64,000 nucleotides of DNA from Flavobacterium tructae (GTDB lineage: Bacteria > Bacteroidota > Bacteroidia > Flavobacteriales > Flavobacteriaceae). Made by a program: the position numbers and the translations under genes. The stretch is from contig NZ_MUHH01000003.1 of assembly GCF_002217475.1 (NCBI RefSeq), positions 62,001 through 126,000 of the forward strand, given 5' to 3'. The notes under the pieces were generated by a model. The model was not told the DNA's origin and did not search any database. It was given only the letters and a program-made list of their open reading frames with translations. Shown here piece by piece: positions 8,646 to 17,920 of the stretch. The stretch's first letter is position 1. Each line of letters begins with the position of its first letter.

Positions 8646-9176
8646 ATGAAAAAGGTAATTACACTTTTGTTTTTAGTATCATTTGGATTCACACAAGCAC
8701 AAGAGGCTTTTAAAGGAAAAGGAGACATTAGAGTGAATGTTGGTGCTAACATACAAAATGGTGGTTCCGGAATTCAGGGTTCGGTAGATTTTGGTCTTGG
8801 AGAAAATTTCTCTTTTGGATTTGTAGCCAATTATTTATTAGGAGTAGACAACTTTAATGGTTTCTATCATAACAATCCAACGCCATACACTGATTTAAAA
8901 CCGAAGTTTAGTGATCGTTTTGATGCTAAAGCCAGAATTAATGCTAACCTAAGCAGTGTTATTGGGGTTAAACAATTGGATGTTTATCCTGGTTTAAGTT
9001 TAGGGTTGCGTAACTTTGGAGGTCATGTTGGCGGACGTTATTTCTTTACGGACGGATTTGGTGTTTTCACAGAAATTGGATTTCCAATTGCAAAATACGG
9101 AAATAACAACGATGTATTTGATCATTTAAACAATCAGGCAACTTTTAGTTTAGGAGCCTCATTCAATTTACAATAA
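8646..9176 (+). CDS. Small exported beta-barrel-like protein (DUF6646-like)
   Basis: The 176-residue protein has a clean Sec signal peptide (about 1-18, ending FTQAQ). The mature part has alternating hydrophobic and polar strands rich in Gly and aromatic residues and ends in SLGASFNLQ, which suggests a small outer-membrane beta-barrel. It resembles uncharacterised Flavobacteriia proteins I associate with DUF6646, from memory and unverified. It has its own promoter box and a strong terminator. Its function is unknown. Confidence 0.65.
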   Translation: MKKVITLLFLVSFGFTQAQEAFKGKGDIRVNVGANIQNGGSGIQGSVDFGLGENFSFGFVANYLLGVDNFNGFYHNNPTPYTDLKPKFSDRFDAKARINANLSSVIGVKQLDVYPGLSLGLRNFGGHVGGRYFFTDGFGVFTEIGFPIAKYGNNNDVFDHLNNQATFSLGASFNLQ

Positions 9177-9255
9177 GCGCAACGGATAAGAAAATATAAG
9201 TTTTATTTAAAACCGTATTTCCTCTGAAATTGTCCGACAGCAAAATTTATAAAGT

Positions 9256-9287
9256 CAAAAAAACCGCCTAGTTAGGCGGTTTTTTAT
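9256..9287. terminator. Bidirectional intrinsic terminator
   Basis: The stem AAAACCGCCTA/TAGGCGGTTTT forms a near loop-free hairpin with flanking A and T tracts, between convergent genes ending at 9176 and 9289. Confidence 0.85.
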
Positions 9288-9288
9288 T

Positions 9289-10179
9289 TTATCTGCTTAG
9301 CAAAATACTCCAATGGGCTCCGCTAAACACTTTATACTTTTCTGAAAAATTCCCCTGATTGACTGCGAGCGAGAAATTTAAAAGACTGTTGAAGTAACAA
9401 ACAGCTGTACCAATTGCTGCTTCACCAAATGTATGGACTAATTTCAGTTTTCCTTCGTATACTTTTTTAGCACCATCAAAAATCTGAACTTTCACAATAT
9501 CTCCTGCTTTCAAATCTAAATTTTCAGCGGTCTTCTTATCGATATTTGTCCATACATTGCCATACTGAATATCCAAAACCGGAATACCTCCTTTAATAAC
9601 TCCATTTTCTAAAACCGGTTTCTGATAATCAATTTTCACCACTTCATTAGGCAACTTAGCCCCTACTTCTTCAAATGCAATCGTTTTTGAGGCTAATCGT
9701 GCTCCGGTAAAAGCATATACATCGCGTCCATGAAAAGTATACGATTCATTTGAGTTTTGTCGACGGTTTTTTACTTCATCAATTTCACGAATTTCCTGAA
9801 TTCCTAATTGTTCTGCAATTAAAGTTAAGGTTCCGTTGTCGGGAGTCACAAAATAATGTCCTGATTTGGTGCGTAAAACTACAGAATGTCTTGCGGTTCC
9901 CACTCCCGGATCACAAACGGATACAAATACAGTTCCTGCGGGATAGTACTGCGCGGTTTGCGACAAGCGATAAGCAGCCTCCCAAATATTAAACGCCGGA
10001 ATTTCATGCGTCAGATCAAATATCTTCAAATCTGTTGAAACTCCCATTGCCACTCCTTTCATTGCTGATACGGCTCCATCTTTCAACCCAAAATCAGATT
10101 GAAAAACCAGCACGTTGTTCTGAGAAAAGCTACTAAAACTAATGGCATACAAAAAAAGCAATAAGTATAATTTCATCAT
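9289..10179 (-). CDS. SAM hydroxide adenosyltransferase (DUF62 family) with a signal peptide
   Basis: The 296-residue protein matches the DUF62/SAM hydroxide adenosyltransferase family, relatives of fluorinase and chlorinase. It shows SDFGLKDGAV near the N-terminus, FVSVCDPGVGT and FVTPDNGTLT in the N-terminal domain, and a C-terminal beta-barrel (about 195-296). Family enzymes convert S-adenosylmethionine to adenosine and methionine using water or hydroxide. Unusually for an enzyme of a cytosolic metabolite, residues 1-19 (hydrophobic core LYLLLFLYAISF, end SFSQ) form a clear Sec signal peptide, so the protein should act in the periplasm. It is monocistronic, with -7 box TAAGTTTG at 10206-10213. 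Confidence 0.88.
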   Translation of the reverse strand: MMKLYLLLFLYAISFSSFSQNNVLVFQSDFGLKDGAVSAMKGVAMGVSTDLKIFDLTHEIPAFNIWEAAYRLSQTAQYYPAGTVFVSVCDPGVGTARHSVVLRTKSGHYFVTPDNGTLTLIAEQLGIQEIREIDEVKNRRQNSNESYTFHGRDVYAFTGARLASKTIAFEEVGAKLPNEVVKIDYQKPVLENGVIKGGIPVLDIQYGNVWTNIDKKTAENLDLKAGDIVKVQIFDGAKKVYEGKLKLVHTFGEAAIGTAVCYFNSLLNFSLAVNQGNFSEKYKVFSGAHWSILLSR

Positions 10180-10205
10180 GATCTTTTTTAGGATTACTAA
10201 ACAAA

Positions 10206-10213
10206 CAAACTTA
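10206..10213 (-). promoter_or_regulatory. -7 promoter box of the SAM hydrolase gene
   Basis: On the minus strand TAAGTTTG matches TAnnTTTG, 26 bp upstream of the start codon. Confidence 0.45.
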
Positions 10214-10262
10214 CAAAAAGCGGTCTAACCGTGACATACAAAAATTACATTGGGGAACTCCA

Positions 10263-10300
10263 TAAAAAAACCCCGCAAATTGCGAGGCTTTTCGTTTTTT
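10263..10300 (-). terminator. Intrinsic terminator of the M4 protease gene
   Basis: On the minus strand a GCCTCGCAA/TTGCGGGG stem is followed by a run of seven T, just past the protease stop codon at 10313. Confidence 0.75.
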
Positions 10301-10312
10301 AAACTAACATTT

Positions 10313-13081
10313 TTATTTTTTGGCGAATTTCTTAACGATTCTTTTAGTACCATTATTCAACTCGATAACATAAAGTCCTGTTTTTAAAGTTCTCACATCA
10401 ATCGGATTTCCTGAAAGGGCTCCTGAGCTCACTTGCTGACCCAATGTATTTGTAATTCTGAAAGTATATCCTGTATTATCTGCTAATGAAACATTTAATT
10501 CATCAACAACCGGATTTGGATACAATGCAAATCTTGCCGTTTCATTAGTTTCAACTAATCCTGCTGCAATTTCCTGATTTACAATAGCTCCTGAAGCTGT
10601 GATATTGATCGAGTAATCTTCTACTTGTCCATAAGAAAAGGACTCACAAGAAGTTGGTATTCCGTTATATTTCATAGAAACTCTAAGTCTTGTTGTACCA
10701 AGTGTTGCTGTAGCCGGAATTGTAATAGTTCCTGTAGCTGTAGCCGCTGTAGAGGTTGCTTTCGTCCAAACTGTTTCACCTGCATCAGTAAAATCCCCAT
10801 CTTGGTTGTAATCGATAAAAACTGCATATCCTTCGCTGTAAACAGTGGAAGTCCAAACTGGAGTAATTGTTATCGTATAAGCTGTTCCTCTGGCAGCATT
10901 TGTAGAGATAGCGGTATAGTTTTCATAACCGGTTGTTCCTGTTGAAGTGTTGTTGATGGTACCGAATACTACTTTTCCAATTCTCTCATCTACAGTACTG
11001 TTCCCCTGAGAGTTACAGTAGTTTAAAGATGCAGCTGTAGTGGTAACATTTACCACATTACTTGCTGTTGAAACATTTCCTGCTCCGTCTTTGGCTTTTA
11101 CACTAAAGCTATACGCTGTCAATGCTGTTAAACCTGTTACGGTATAATTGGTTGTAGTAGACGAACCTTTTAGAGTTGTTCCCTGGTAAATATCATACCC
11201 CGTAACCCCTACATTATCTGTTGAAGCAGTCCATGTTAAATTAGTTGTTGACCCCGTTGTTCCGGAAGCAGCAAGATTTGTTGGCGCTGTTGGCGCAGTT
11301 GTATCATTTGAGTCCACATACGCAGCTCCAACACCTACAGCATAAAATGCATTAGTGGTAGCAATAACTTCCGGTGAACCGGCACCATACAAATCAATAG
11401 CCGATTGTATTCCTGAAGTTCTTGCATTGGCAAAAGTAGAATTTGCGGTTAAATACACGCTTTCCAGACGATACGCAATTTTTGCCGCTTTATCAATTGT
11501 AATCCCTGTTACGTTATAGGCATTTCCAATATCATTTGTACCTGATTTACCCACAGACAAAATGTAAAACCAATGGTTTAATACACCGGAGTTAGTATGC
11601 ACACCGCAATAATCGTTACCGCTTGTTGGTGTACAATTTGGATTGATCCAATAGGTTCCGCCATAAGTGTCCGGCTGACCTTCAGAATTTGGATCACTCA
11701 TTGAGCGCAAAGAAAGGTGCCCTGATCTTCTTTCGATATCTTCACCAATTAACCAGATCGATTTTGTTGGTGCTGCTGCATATTCAATACAGGCTCCCCA
11801 AATATCAGAGAACGCCTCGTTCATCGCTCCGGATTCTTTTTGATACGCCAGGTTCGCTGTATAAGTACAAACAGCGTGTCCTATTTCGTGTCCGGCAACA
11901 TCAATAGCAGTCAGGATATCGAAATAAGTTCCGCTTCCGTCACCGTAAGTCATTACACTACCGTTCCAGTAAGCGTTATCGTACGCATTGCTGTAATGTA
12001 CGTAGCTTTTTATAATTGCTCCTGCGTTATCAAAGCTGTTTCTGCCATGCACTGTTGACCAGTAATCGTATGTTTTTTCAGCTCCCCAATGTGCATCCAA
12101 AGCTCCATTGTCTTTGTTCGCATTGTTATACTCAGCAGCGGTCCAGTTATTATCGGCATCCGTAAAATTTACGGCTGCTGTATAACTGGTTCCCTTTTTC
12201 ATATTGTAGGTGTTGATTCCCAAACCTCTTGTCGCATCAGCAAGTATATAGGACGCTCCGCTTAAGGTAGTTTGTATTACCTGCGTTCCGCTATAACGTG
12301 TCGCGGCATTGGCTGCAACAAAAGCTTTTTTAGTATTTACGTCCTCTTTTTGATTTATTGCTTTGGCGGTTTTTACTTTATTTCCGTGGCTGTATTCACC
12401 AAGGTGTTTTATGGTAGCGTTATAAAACAGAACTTTTCCGGTTTCTGCATCGATATAAAGATCTCCGCGGCTTACCGGATTGGTGGCATAAATGTCAAAT
12501 TTATAAGCCAGTCTCACCTTATCTGACTTTCTGGTTTCACCCTGTTCTTCCATTGCCGGCAATAAAACCAATTCGCCTTTTGGCTTCTCATAGTTCATTG
12601 CTGCAGCATCTTGCGGGTTTTCCCACAGGTATTGTTTTGCTCCTGTATAAGCAACCGCTCTGTCGAAAGCCGCTTTACTGGATAATTTTGGGGTTGTTTT
12701 TACATTTTGAAGGGCATAAAACTCTCCGTTCATGGAAACTAATTTTCCTTCTTTGGAATGTAGTGTATAATTGGCAAATTCTACTTTAATACCTTGCTCG
12801 TACAATTGAAATTTTTCATGTGTAAAACCTTCTCTGTCAGATTCGATCTTAATTTTAGAAAAAGACTGATTGTCTTTTAAACCTAATTGTTCTTTAAAAA
12901 CAGTGTTGTAATCTGTTCCTCTGTAAGTAGATTTATCACTAAAAGTGATTAAGCTTGGTTGCCCATTTTCGGATACATTTTTCTGACTTACCCGTTTGTC
13001 TGTGTTTTGAGCAAATCCTGATACTGAAAATGTAAGAATAACAACGGCTGATGCCATGATTTTTGGTAATTTTCTGTCCAT
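10313..13081 (-). CDS. Secreted M4 (thermolysin-like) metalloprotease with FN3, GEVED and T9SS type A domains
   Basis: The 922-residue zinc endopeptidase is exported through Sec and then T9SS. Order: signal peptide (1-24), FTP/PepSY propeptide (about 40-220), M4 catalytic domain (about 230-590) with zinc motif HEIGH at 398-402 and the downstream glutamates in ESGAMNEAFSD (416-426), a fibronectin III domain (about 605-695), a GEVED domain ending YGQVEDYSINI, and a C-terminal T9SS type A sorting domain from LYPNPVVDELNVS to the basic tail KKFAKK. The propeptide should be removed for activation and the sorting domain at the outer membrane. It is monocistronic with a terminator and probably serves extracellular protein digestion. 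Confidence 0.95.
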   Translation of the reverse strand: MDRKLPKIMASAVVILTFSVSGFAQNTDKRVSQKNVSENGQPSLITFSDKSTYRGTDYNTVFKEQLGLKDNQSFSKIKIESDREGFTHEKFQLYEQGIKVEFANYTLHSKEGKLVSMNGEFYALQNVKTTPKLSSKAAFDRAVAYTGAKQYLWENPQDAAAMNYEKPKGELVLLPAMEEQGETRKSDKVRLAYKFDIYATNPVSRGDLYIDAETGKVLFYNATIKHLGEYSHGNKVKTAKAINQKEDVNTKKAFVAANAATRYSGTQVIQTTLSGASYILADATRGLGINTYNMKKGTSYTAAVNFTDADNNWTAAEYNNANKDNGALDAHWGAEKTYDYWSTVHGRNSFDNAGAIIKSYVHYSNAYDNAYWNGSVMTYGDGSGTYFDILTAIDVAGHEIGHAVCTYTANLAYQKESGAMNEAFSDIWGACIEYAAAPTKSIWLIGEDIERRSGHLSLRSMSDPNSEGQPDTYGGTYWINPNCTPTSGNDYCGVHTNSGVLNHWFYILSVGKSGTNDIGNAYNVTGITIDKAAKIAYRLESVYLTANSTFANARTSGIQSAIDLYGAGSPEVIATTNAFYAVGVGAAYVDSNDTTAPTAPTNLAASGTTGSTTNLTWTASTDNVGVTGYDIYQGTTLKGSSTTTNYTVTGLTALTAYSFSVKAKDGAGNVSTASNVVNVTTTAASLNYCNSQGNSTVDERIGKVVFGTINNTSTGTTGYENYTAISTNAARGTAYTITITPVWTSTVYSEGYAVFIDYNQDGDFTDAGETVWTKATSTAATATGTITIPATATLGTTRLRVSMKYNGIPTSCESFSYGQVEDYSINITASGAIVNQEIAAGLVETNETARFALYPNPVVDELNVSLADNTGYTFRITNTLGQQVSSGALSGNPIDVRTLKTGLYVIELNNGTKRIVKKFAKK

Positions 13082-13447
13082 AATAATGTGGTATTTAGTT
13101 TGGTTAAATGGATTACAAATAAAATATTAAACGTAAGTAAATACTCTATTTTAACATAAAAGTATTTTATTTATGTTATATAATCGGTGAAATTTGCCGT
13201 TAATCGATTAAATACAATCTTTTTTACTTTAAATTTACTTTTATTTAACAAACTGTGATGAATTCACAAAAAACAGGCCCAAAAAATAATTATTCTATTG
13301 ATAATTAATACATTAACCCAAAAAAGTCAGTAAATACAAGGCTTTTAGAAAAAAACAAACCCGGTGACTTTTCTTTAATTTTTTCCTACAAAAAAGGCCA
13401 GCCCGTTTAAAAGCTAGCCTTCATGTGAATTTATCTTAAATACAGAA
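13082..13447. other. 366-bp intergenic region upstream of the M4 gene
   Basis: AT-rich sequence holding the promoter side of the minus-strand protease gene and, at its distal end, the terminator of scoB. I see no ORF, repeat family or convincing -7/-33 pair. Confidence 0.5.
13387..13425 (-). terminator. Intrinsic terminator of scoAB
   Basis: On the minus strand a stem AAGGCTAGC/GCTGGCCTT (one G-T pair) is followed by a T run, 20 bp past the scoB stop. Confidence 0.7.
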
Positions 13448-14104
13448 TTATCTTATATCCATTTCCGGAATTTCACCTTCAATGATCAAATCGGCTTCGG
13501 TTGATGCGATGATGTGCTCAACAGAAACACCCGGTGCTCTTTCTAGTAGCTTAAACCCTTTATCAGTCACTTCCAGAACCGCAAGCTCGGTGACTACTTT
13601 TTTAACGCAGCCTACGCCAGTTAAGGGTAAAGAGCATTTTTTCAGTATTTTCGATTCACCTGCTTTATTAACGTGCATCATGGCAACAATAATGTTTTCG
13701 GCAGAAGCTACCAAATCCATTGCACCGCCCATTCCTTTTACCATCTTACCCGGAATTTTCCAATTGGCAATATCACCATTTTCAGAAACCTCCATAGCTC
13801 CTAAAATGGTCAAATCTACCTTCTGGCTTCGGATCATCCCAAAACTAAAAGCCGAATCAAAGAAACTGGCTCCCGGAAGTGTTGTGATAGTTTGCTTTCC
13901 GGCATTGATAATATCTGCATCTTCTTCTCCGACGAAAGGGAAAGGCCCCATGCCAAGAACACCGTTCTCACTTTGAAACTCCACAGCAATATCTTCTCTC
14001 ACATAATTTGCTACCAGAGTTGGAATACCAATTCCAAGGTTCACAAAATAGCGGTCTTTTACTTCTTTTGCAATACGTCTTGCAATATCTTCTTTTGTCA
14101 ACAT
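13448..14104 (-). CDS. scoB: 3-oxoacid (succinyl-CoA:acetoacetate) CoA-transferase subunit B
   Basis: The 218-residue subunit carries the catalytic glutamate in the SENG motif (E46, context EFQSENGVLGMGP), which forms the enzyme-CoA thioester. It pairs with subunit A, encoded 99 bp upstream, to move CoA from succinyl-CoA to acetoacetate in ketone body and leucine degradation, or to related short-chain acids. The gap between the subunits is unusually long for this operon type and contains period-8 repeats rather than a promoter I can recognise. Family and length are clear; the exact acid specificity is inferred. Confidence 0.93.
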   Translation of the reverse strand: MLTKEDIARRIAKEVKDRYFVNLGIGIPTLVANYVREDIAVEFQSENGVLGMGPFPFVGEEDADIINAGKQTITTLPGASFFDSAFSFGMIRSQKVDLTILGAMEVSENGDIANWKIPGKMVKGMGGAMDLVASAENIIVAMMHVNKAGESKILKKCSLPLTGVGCVKKVVTELAVLEVTDKGFKLLERAPGVSVEHIIASTEADLIIEGEIPEMDIR

Positions 14105-14115
14105 AGTTCTAATGT

Positions 14116-14208
14116 GTCAATTTGGAAATTAGATAATTAGATAATGTAAAAAATTTACGCAATCCAAATAATTATCTAATTATCATATTTTCTAATTCTC
14201 TAATTATG
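14116..14208. repeat. Period-8 quasi-palindrome between scoA and scoB
   Basis: The left arm (14116-14146, units AATTAGAT) and right arm (14165-14208, units TTATCTAA) are partly reverse-complementary, sharing AATTATCTAATTAT. The right arm runs through the scoA stop codon. Confidence 0.65.
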
Positions 14209-14905
14209 CTCGTTGTCTTACCGTTCTCTGCTCGATTCTTTTCTCAAACTTTTCTCCCTGAAAGATACGCTGCACCATAATTCCCGGAATGTGTATTTGA
14301 TTTGGATCTAATGTTCCTACCGGAACTAATTCTTCCACTTCGGCGATGGTAATTTTACCCGCACCTGCCATACAAGCGTTGAAATTTCTGGCTGTTCCTT
14401 TAAAAATCAGGTTTCCTGCTTCGTCACCTTTCCAGGCTTTAACAATAGCAAACTCCGCTTTGAAAGCTTGTTCCATGATGTGCATCTTTCCATTGAACTC
14501 ACGTACTTCTTTGCCTTCGGCAACTTCAGTTCCGTAACCTGCAGGTGTAAAGAACGCGGGAATTCCGGCTTGAGCTGCACGACAGCGTTCGGCTAAAGTA
14601 CCTTGCGGAGTCAATTCGACTTCCAGTTCTCCTGAAAGCATCTGACGTTCAAACTCGGCATTCTCCCCCACATAAGAGGAAATCATTTTTTTAATTTGCT
14701 TCTTTTGCAACAGCAATCCCAAACCAAAATCATCCACTCCCGCATTATTCGAAATACAGGTTAAATCTGAAATGGAAGTATTTACCAGTGCTGCAATTGT
14801 ATTTTCAGGAATTCCGCATAAACCGAAACCTCCGAACATTATAGTCATTCCACTTTCAATTCCTTCGATAGCTTCCTGAACGTTATTTACTTTTTTTGTA
14901 ATCAT
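14204..14905 (-). CDS. scoA: 3-oxoacid CoA-transferase subunit A
   Basis: The 233-residue CoA-binding subunit has the family glycine-rich segment [12 protein letters not shown] near residue 25 and the [18 protein letters not shown] segment. It is the first gene of the scoAB pair. Together they form the alpha/beta succinyl-CoA:3-ketoacid transferase. No beta-oxidation genes are adjacent, although an enoyl-CoA hydratase lies at 44.3 kb. Start at 14905 gives the conserved N-terminus beginning [12 protein letters not shown]. Confidence 0.93.
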   Translation of the reverse strand: MITKKVNNVQEAIEGIESGMTIMFGGFGLCGIPENTIAALVNTSISDLTCISNNAGVDDFGLGLLLQKKQIKKMISSYVGENAEFERQMLSGELEVELTPQGTLAERCRAAQAGIPAFFTPAGYGTEVAEGKEVREFNGKMHIMEQAFKAEFAIVKAWKGDEAGNLIFKGTARNFNACMAGAGKITIAEVEELVPVGTLDPNQIHIPGIMVQRIFQGEKFEKRIEQRTVRQRA

Positions 14906-15059
14906 AACAAACTGTCTTTATTACTGTATATTTTTGATAAAAATAAGATTTTTAGATTAAATTATAACGATTTCGTAAAAAATAAAATAACCGATTTTAT
15001 TCTTTGAAAACGAACTGCTCACATACCTGTTGAGTGACAGACTACATCATTATAAAAAG

Positions 15060-15102
15060 AAATCCTTTTGTATTCTTCCTGTAGAAGATCACAAAAGGAT
15101 TT
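15060..15102. terminator. Terminator hairpin after the PBP1A gene
   Basis: Perfect 12-bp arms (AAATCCTTTTGT at 15060-15071, complement at 15091-15102) enclose a smaller CTTC/GAAG hairpin. On the minus strand it follows the PBP1A stop at 15124; the T-rich flank is modest. Confidence 0.65.
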
Positions 15103-15123
15103 ATTATTCTATGAGAATCAAAC

Positions 15124-17430
15124 CTACAGTTCGAATTCGTCTGTATTTTGGTCAGTCTGTGTCGTATCTTTTACCACTGCCGGTCTGCTGTAGCAATCTA
15201 CCTTTATAGAAAGGTTTGCCGGACGCTCGAACTCGGATTTTGAGACCTGTAATCCCGGGTCGGCATAACATAATTTCATGAAATACCCCCAAATTGGTAA
15301 GGCCGCTGTAGCTCCTTGTCCGTAAGTCAAACTTTTAAAACGTGCTGAACGGTCTTCACAACCTACCCAGACACCGGTTACGAGATTTGGTACCATCCCC
15401 ATAAACCAACCGTCTGATTGATTTTGAGTGGTTCCGGTTTTACCTGCAATCGGGTTTCTGAACATGTACGGGTATCCAGTCCAACGATTGTCACCGCTTC
15501 CTCCGCCTTCTGTACGCAAACGTGCACCTGAACCTGTTTCGGTAACTCCTTCTAATAATTTAATTACTGCAAAGGCAATATCTTTGTTTAAAACGTCATG
15601 AGATTCCGGAATTGGCTCATAGATCACCTCACCGCTTTTGTTCTCTATACGGCTTAAAAACTGCGGTTTTACATATACTCCCTGATTGGCAAATGTACTG
15701 TAGGCAGCCACCATATCTTCAACCGTAATATCTACAGCACCAAGTGCAATAGAAGGCTGGGCAGGGATTTCGGTTTTTACACCTAATTTGTGTGTTAACT
15801 CTACTACAGCTTCAGGACCTGTTCTGTCGATTAACTTAGCCGATACGGTATTAATCGAATTGGCAAGACCTTGTTTTAAAGTTACCATTCCGCGGTATCT
15901 GTTATCAGAGTTTCTTGGTTCCCAGTCAGCAGTAACATTGTGACGTCCTTTGTGAATCATAAAAGGTCCGTCCAAGATAGAATCGCAAGGAGACATGTTT
16001 AATTGCTCAATAGCGGTGGCATACACAAACGGTTTGAATGTAGATCCTACCTGTCTTGCTCCCTGCCCTACGTGGTCGTATTGGAAATATTTATAATTAA
16101 TTCCACCTACCCATGCTTTAATGTTTCCGGTTTGAGGTTCCATCGCCATTAAACCAGATTGCAGGAAGTGTTTGAAATAACGAATAGAATCAAGTGGTGT
16201 CATCACGGTATCACGTTCTCCTTTCCAGGTGAATACACGCATTTTGGTCTTCACTTTAAATGACGCAATAATGTCTTCATCACTTTTATCCATTTCTTTC
16301 ATAAGAGCCCAACGCGTCGAATTTTTCATCGCCTGCATCATGATACGGTCTGTTTCAGCTTGAGTAATGTTCAGGAAGGGTGCATTTTTATTGGTTTTCA
16401 TTTCAATAAAAAACTGTTCCTGCATATTTTTCATGTGTTCCGAAACGGCCTCTTCTGCATGCAATTGCATTCTTGAATCGATGGTGGTATAGATCTTTAA
16501 ACCGTCTTTGTAAATATCGTAATCGGAACCGTCCGGTTTTTTATTCTCAGCCACCCATTTTTTCATGTAATCACGAAGGTACTCTCTAAAGTAAGTAGCC
16601 GTTCCTTCGCGGTGACTTTCTAATTTGAATTTTAAAGCGATTGGCAATGCCTGTAATCTCAATTTCTCAGCTGTAGTAATCATTTTTGCTTTTTCCATTT
16701 GAGAAAGCACTACGTTACGACGATTTTTTACCCCTTCCGGATTACGAACCGGATTGTATAATCCTGAGTTTTTGAACATTCCGACTAAAATTGCCGATTC
16801 ATCCATGGTTAAATCTTTCGGATCTTTAGAGAAATAGGTTTGTGCTGCAGAACTTACTCCAACAGAATAATTTCCGAAGTCATAAACATTACAATACATG
16901 GCCAAAATTTCATTTTTGGTATACTGTCGCTCCAGACGAATGGCAATAATCCATTCTTTTATTTTTTGTACAATTCTAAAAGGAAGGAACTTAGACCCTT
17001 CTCCATGAAATAACTGTTTGGCCAATTGCTGCGTTAATGTACTAGCTCCACCATTGGTTCCTAAACTAAAAACGGCTCTTAAAGTTCCGCGTCCGTCAAT
17101 TCCGGAATGCTCATAAAAACGAGCATCTTCGGTAGCCACCAAAGCTTCTACCAGACTTTTTGGCAAGTCTGAGTATTTAAGCTGTGATCTGTTGGTTTTG
17201 AAGTATTTACCAATCACCACTCCGTCAGACGAAATGATTTCGGTGGCCAAATTAGAATCCGGATTCTCCAAATCTTCAAAAGAAGGCATTGAACCGAATA
17301 ATCCCCATGAGGCAAATAAAAAGAAGGCAAGAACTCCTAATAAACTATAGGCAAAAATTCTCCAGAACTTCTTTTTGTAGTAATTAATATCTTTAACGCT
17401 ATTGGATTGATTGTTTTTCTTAGCAGCCAT
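15124..17430 (-). CDS. mrcA: Class A penicillin-binding protein 1A (transglycosylase/transpeptidase)
   Basis: The 768-residue bifunctional peptidoglycan synthase has a short cytoplasmic tail, one membrane anchor (about 25-47), a GT51 transglycosylase domain with EDARFYEH at 101-108 (catalytic E101), and a transpeptidase domain with STFK at 463-466, SIN at 525-527 and KTG at 664-666. All active-site motifs are present. It acts at the inner membrane, facing the periplasm. The gene starts 10 bp after gldH and is the last member of ricT-gldH-PBP1A, which is followed by a hairpin. Confidence 0.95.
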   Translation of the reverse strand: MAAKKNNQSNSVKDINYYKKKFWRIFAYSLLGVLAFFLFASWGLFGSMPSFEDLENPDSNLATEIISSDGVVIGKYFKTNRSQLKYSDLPKSLVEALVATEDARFYEHSGIDGRGTLRAVFSLGTNGGASTLTQQLAKQLFHGEGSKFLPFRIVQKIKEWIIAIRLERQYTKNEILAMYCNVYDFGNYSVGVSSAAQTYFSKDPKDLTMDESAILVGMFKNSGLYNPVRNPEGVKNRRNVVLSQMEKAKMITTAEKLRLQALPIALKFKLESHREGTATYFREYLRDYMKKWVAENKKPDGSDYDIYKDGLKIYTTIDSRMQLHAEEAVSEHMKNMQEQFFIEMKTNKNAPFLNITQAETDRIMMQAMKNSTRWALMKEMDKSDEDIIASFKVKTKMRVFTWKGERDTVMTPLDSIRYFKHFLQSGLMAMEPQTGNIKAWVGGINYKYFQYDHVGQGARQVGSTFKPFVYATAIEQLNMSPCDSILDGPFMIHKGRHNVTADWEPRNSDNRYRGMVTLKQGLANSINTVSAKLIDRTGPEAVVELTHKLGVKTEIPAQPSIALGAVDITVEDMVAAYSTFANQGVYVKPQFLSRIENKSGEVIYEPIPESHDVLNKDIAFAVIKLLEGVTETGSGARLRTEGGGSGDNRWTGYPYMFRNPIAGKTGTTQNQSDGWFMGMVPNLVTGVWVGCEDRSARFKSLTYGQGATAALPIWGYFMKLCYADPGLQVSKSEFERPANLSIKVDCYSRPAVVKDTTQTDQNTDEFEL

Positions 17431-17440
17431 AACTATTTTT

Positions 17441-17920
17441 CTAATCTTTTTGTTCTATTCTAAAACCAACATCTGTAATACCTTCTAAAGTCTGAACTCC
17501 CGGAATTTTACCTGATTCTCTGACTGCTTGTTTGATATGTACTTTGTATTTTCCTCTAAACTTTACGTTTTCTTTGTAAAACAGTTTACTTTCTTTAATG
17601 TCTGTAAAGCCATTCCCCATCAGGCTACCGTCGGGATTTGCCATTTGATATTCTAAAGTATCCACTTTGGTAAAACCGCTTGGTGTTTCGATAGCTACAA
17701 TCAAAAACAAATTATTGAACGGATAATTGTTGTTGTCTCTCAAATTTACAAACAGGTTGTATCTTTTGGTAGAATCTAAAACCGGCAGATCAAAGGTTAC
17801 AATACTGTCTTTGTTCCAGGCACTTCCAACAGATTTGTATTCGTCAAATACTCTTTTTTTATCGCACGAAAAAAGAAGTATTGCTGACAAAAGAAGAATT
17901 CCACTACTTTTTATTCTCAT
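17441..17920 (-). CDS. gldH: Gliding motility lipoprotein GldH
   Basis: The 159-residue lipoprotein has signal peptide SAILLFSC and lipidation at Cys19. The mature domain, with KRYNLFVNLRDNNNYPFNNLF and a C-terminus of GITDVGFRIEQ, matches GldH, a protein required for Flavobacterium gliding whose exact biochemical role is not known. It overlaps the upstream ricT by 17 bp and is followed 10 bp later by PBP1A, so the three are co-transcribed. Presence of gldH is one of the strongest taxonomic markers here. Confidence 0.92.
   Translation of the reverse strand: MRIKSSGILLLSAILLFSCDKKRVFDEYKSVGSAWNKDSIVTFDLPVLDSTKRYNLFVNLRDNNNYPFNNLFLIVAIETPSGFTKVDTLEYQMANPDGSLMGNGFTDIKESKLFYKENVKFRGKYKVHIKQAVRESGKIPGVQTLEGITDVGFRIEQKD

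Noticed and set aside
10625..10945. Long plus-strand open frames opposite the M4 protease (also near 11.7-12.8 kb)
   Set aside because: Antisense shadows of a well-supported coding sequence, without family features.
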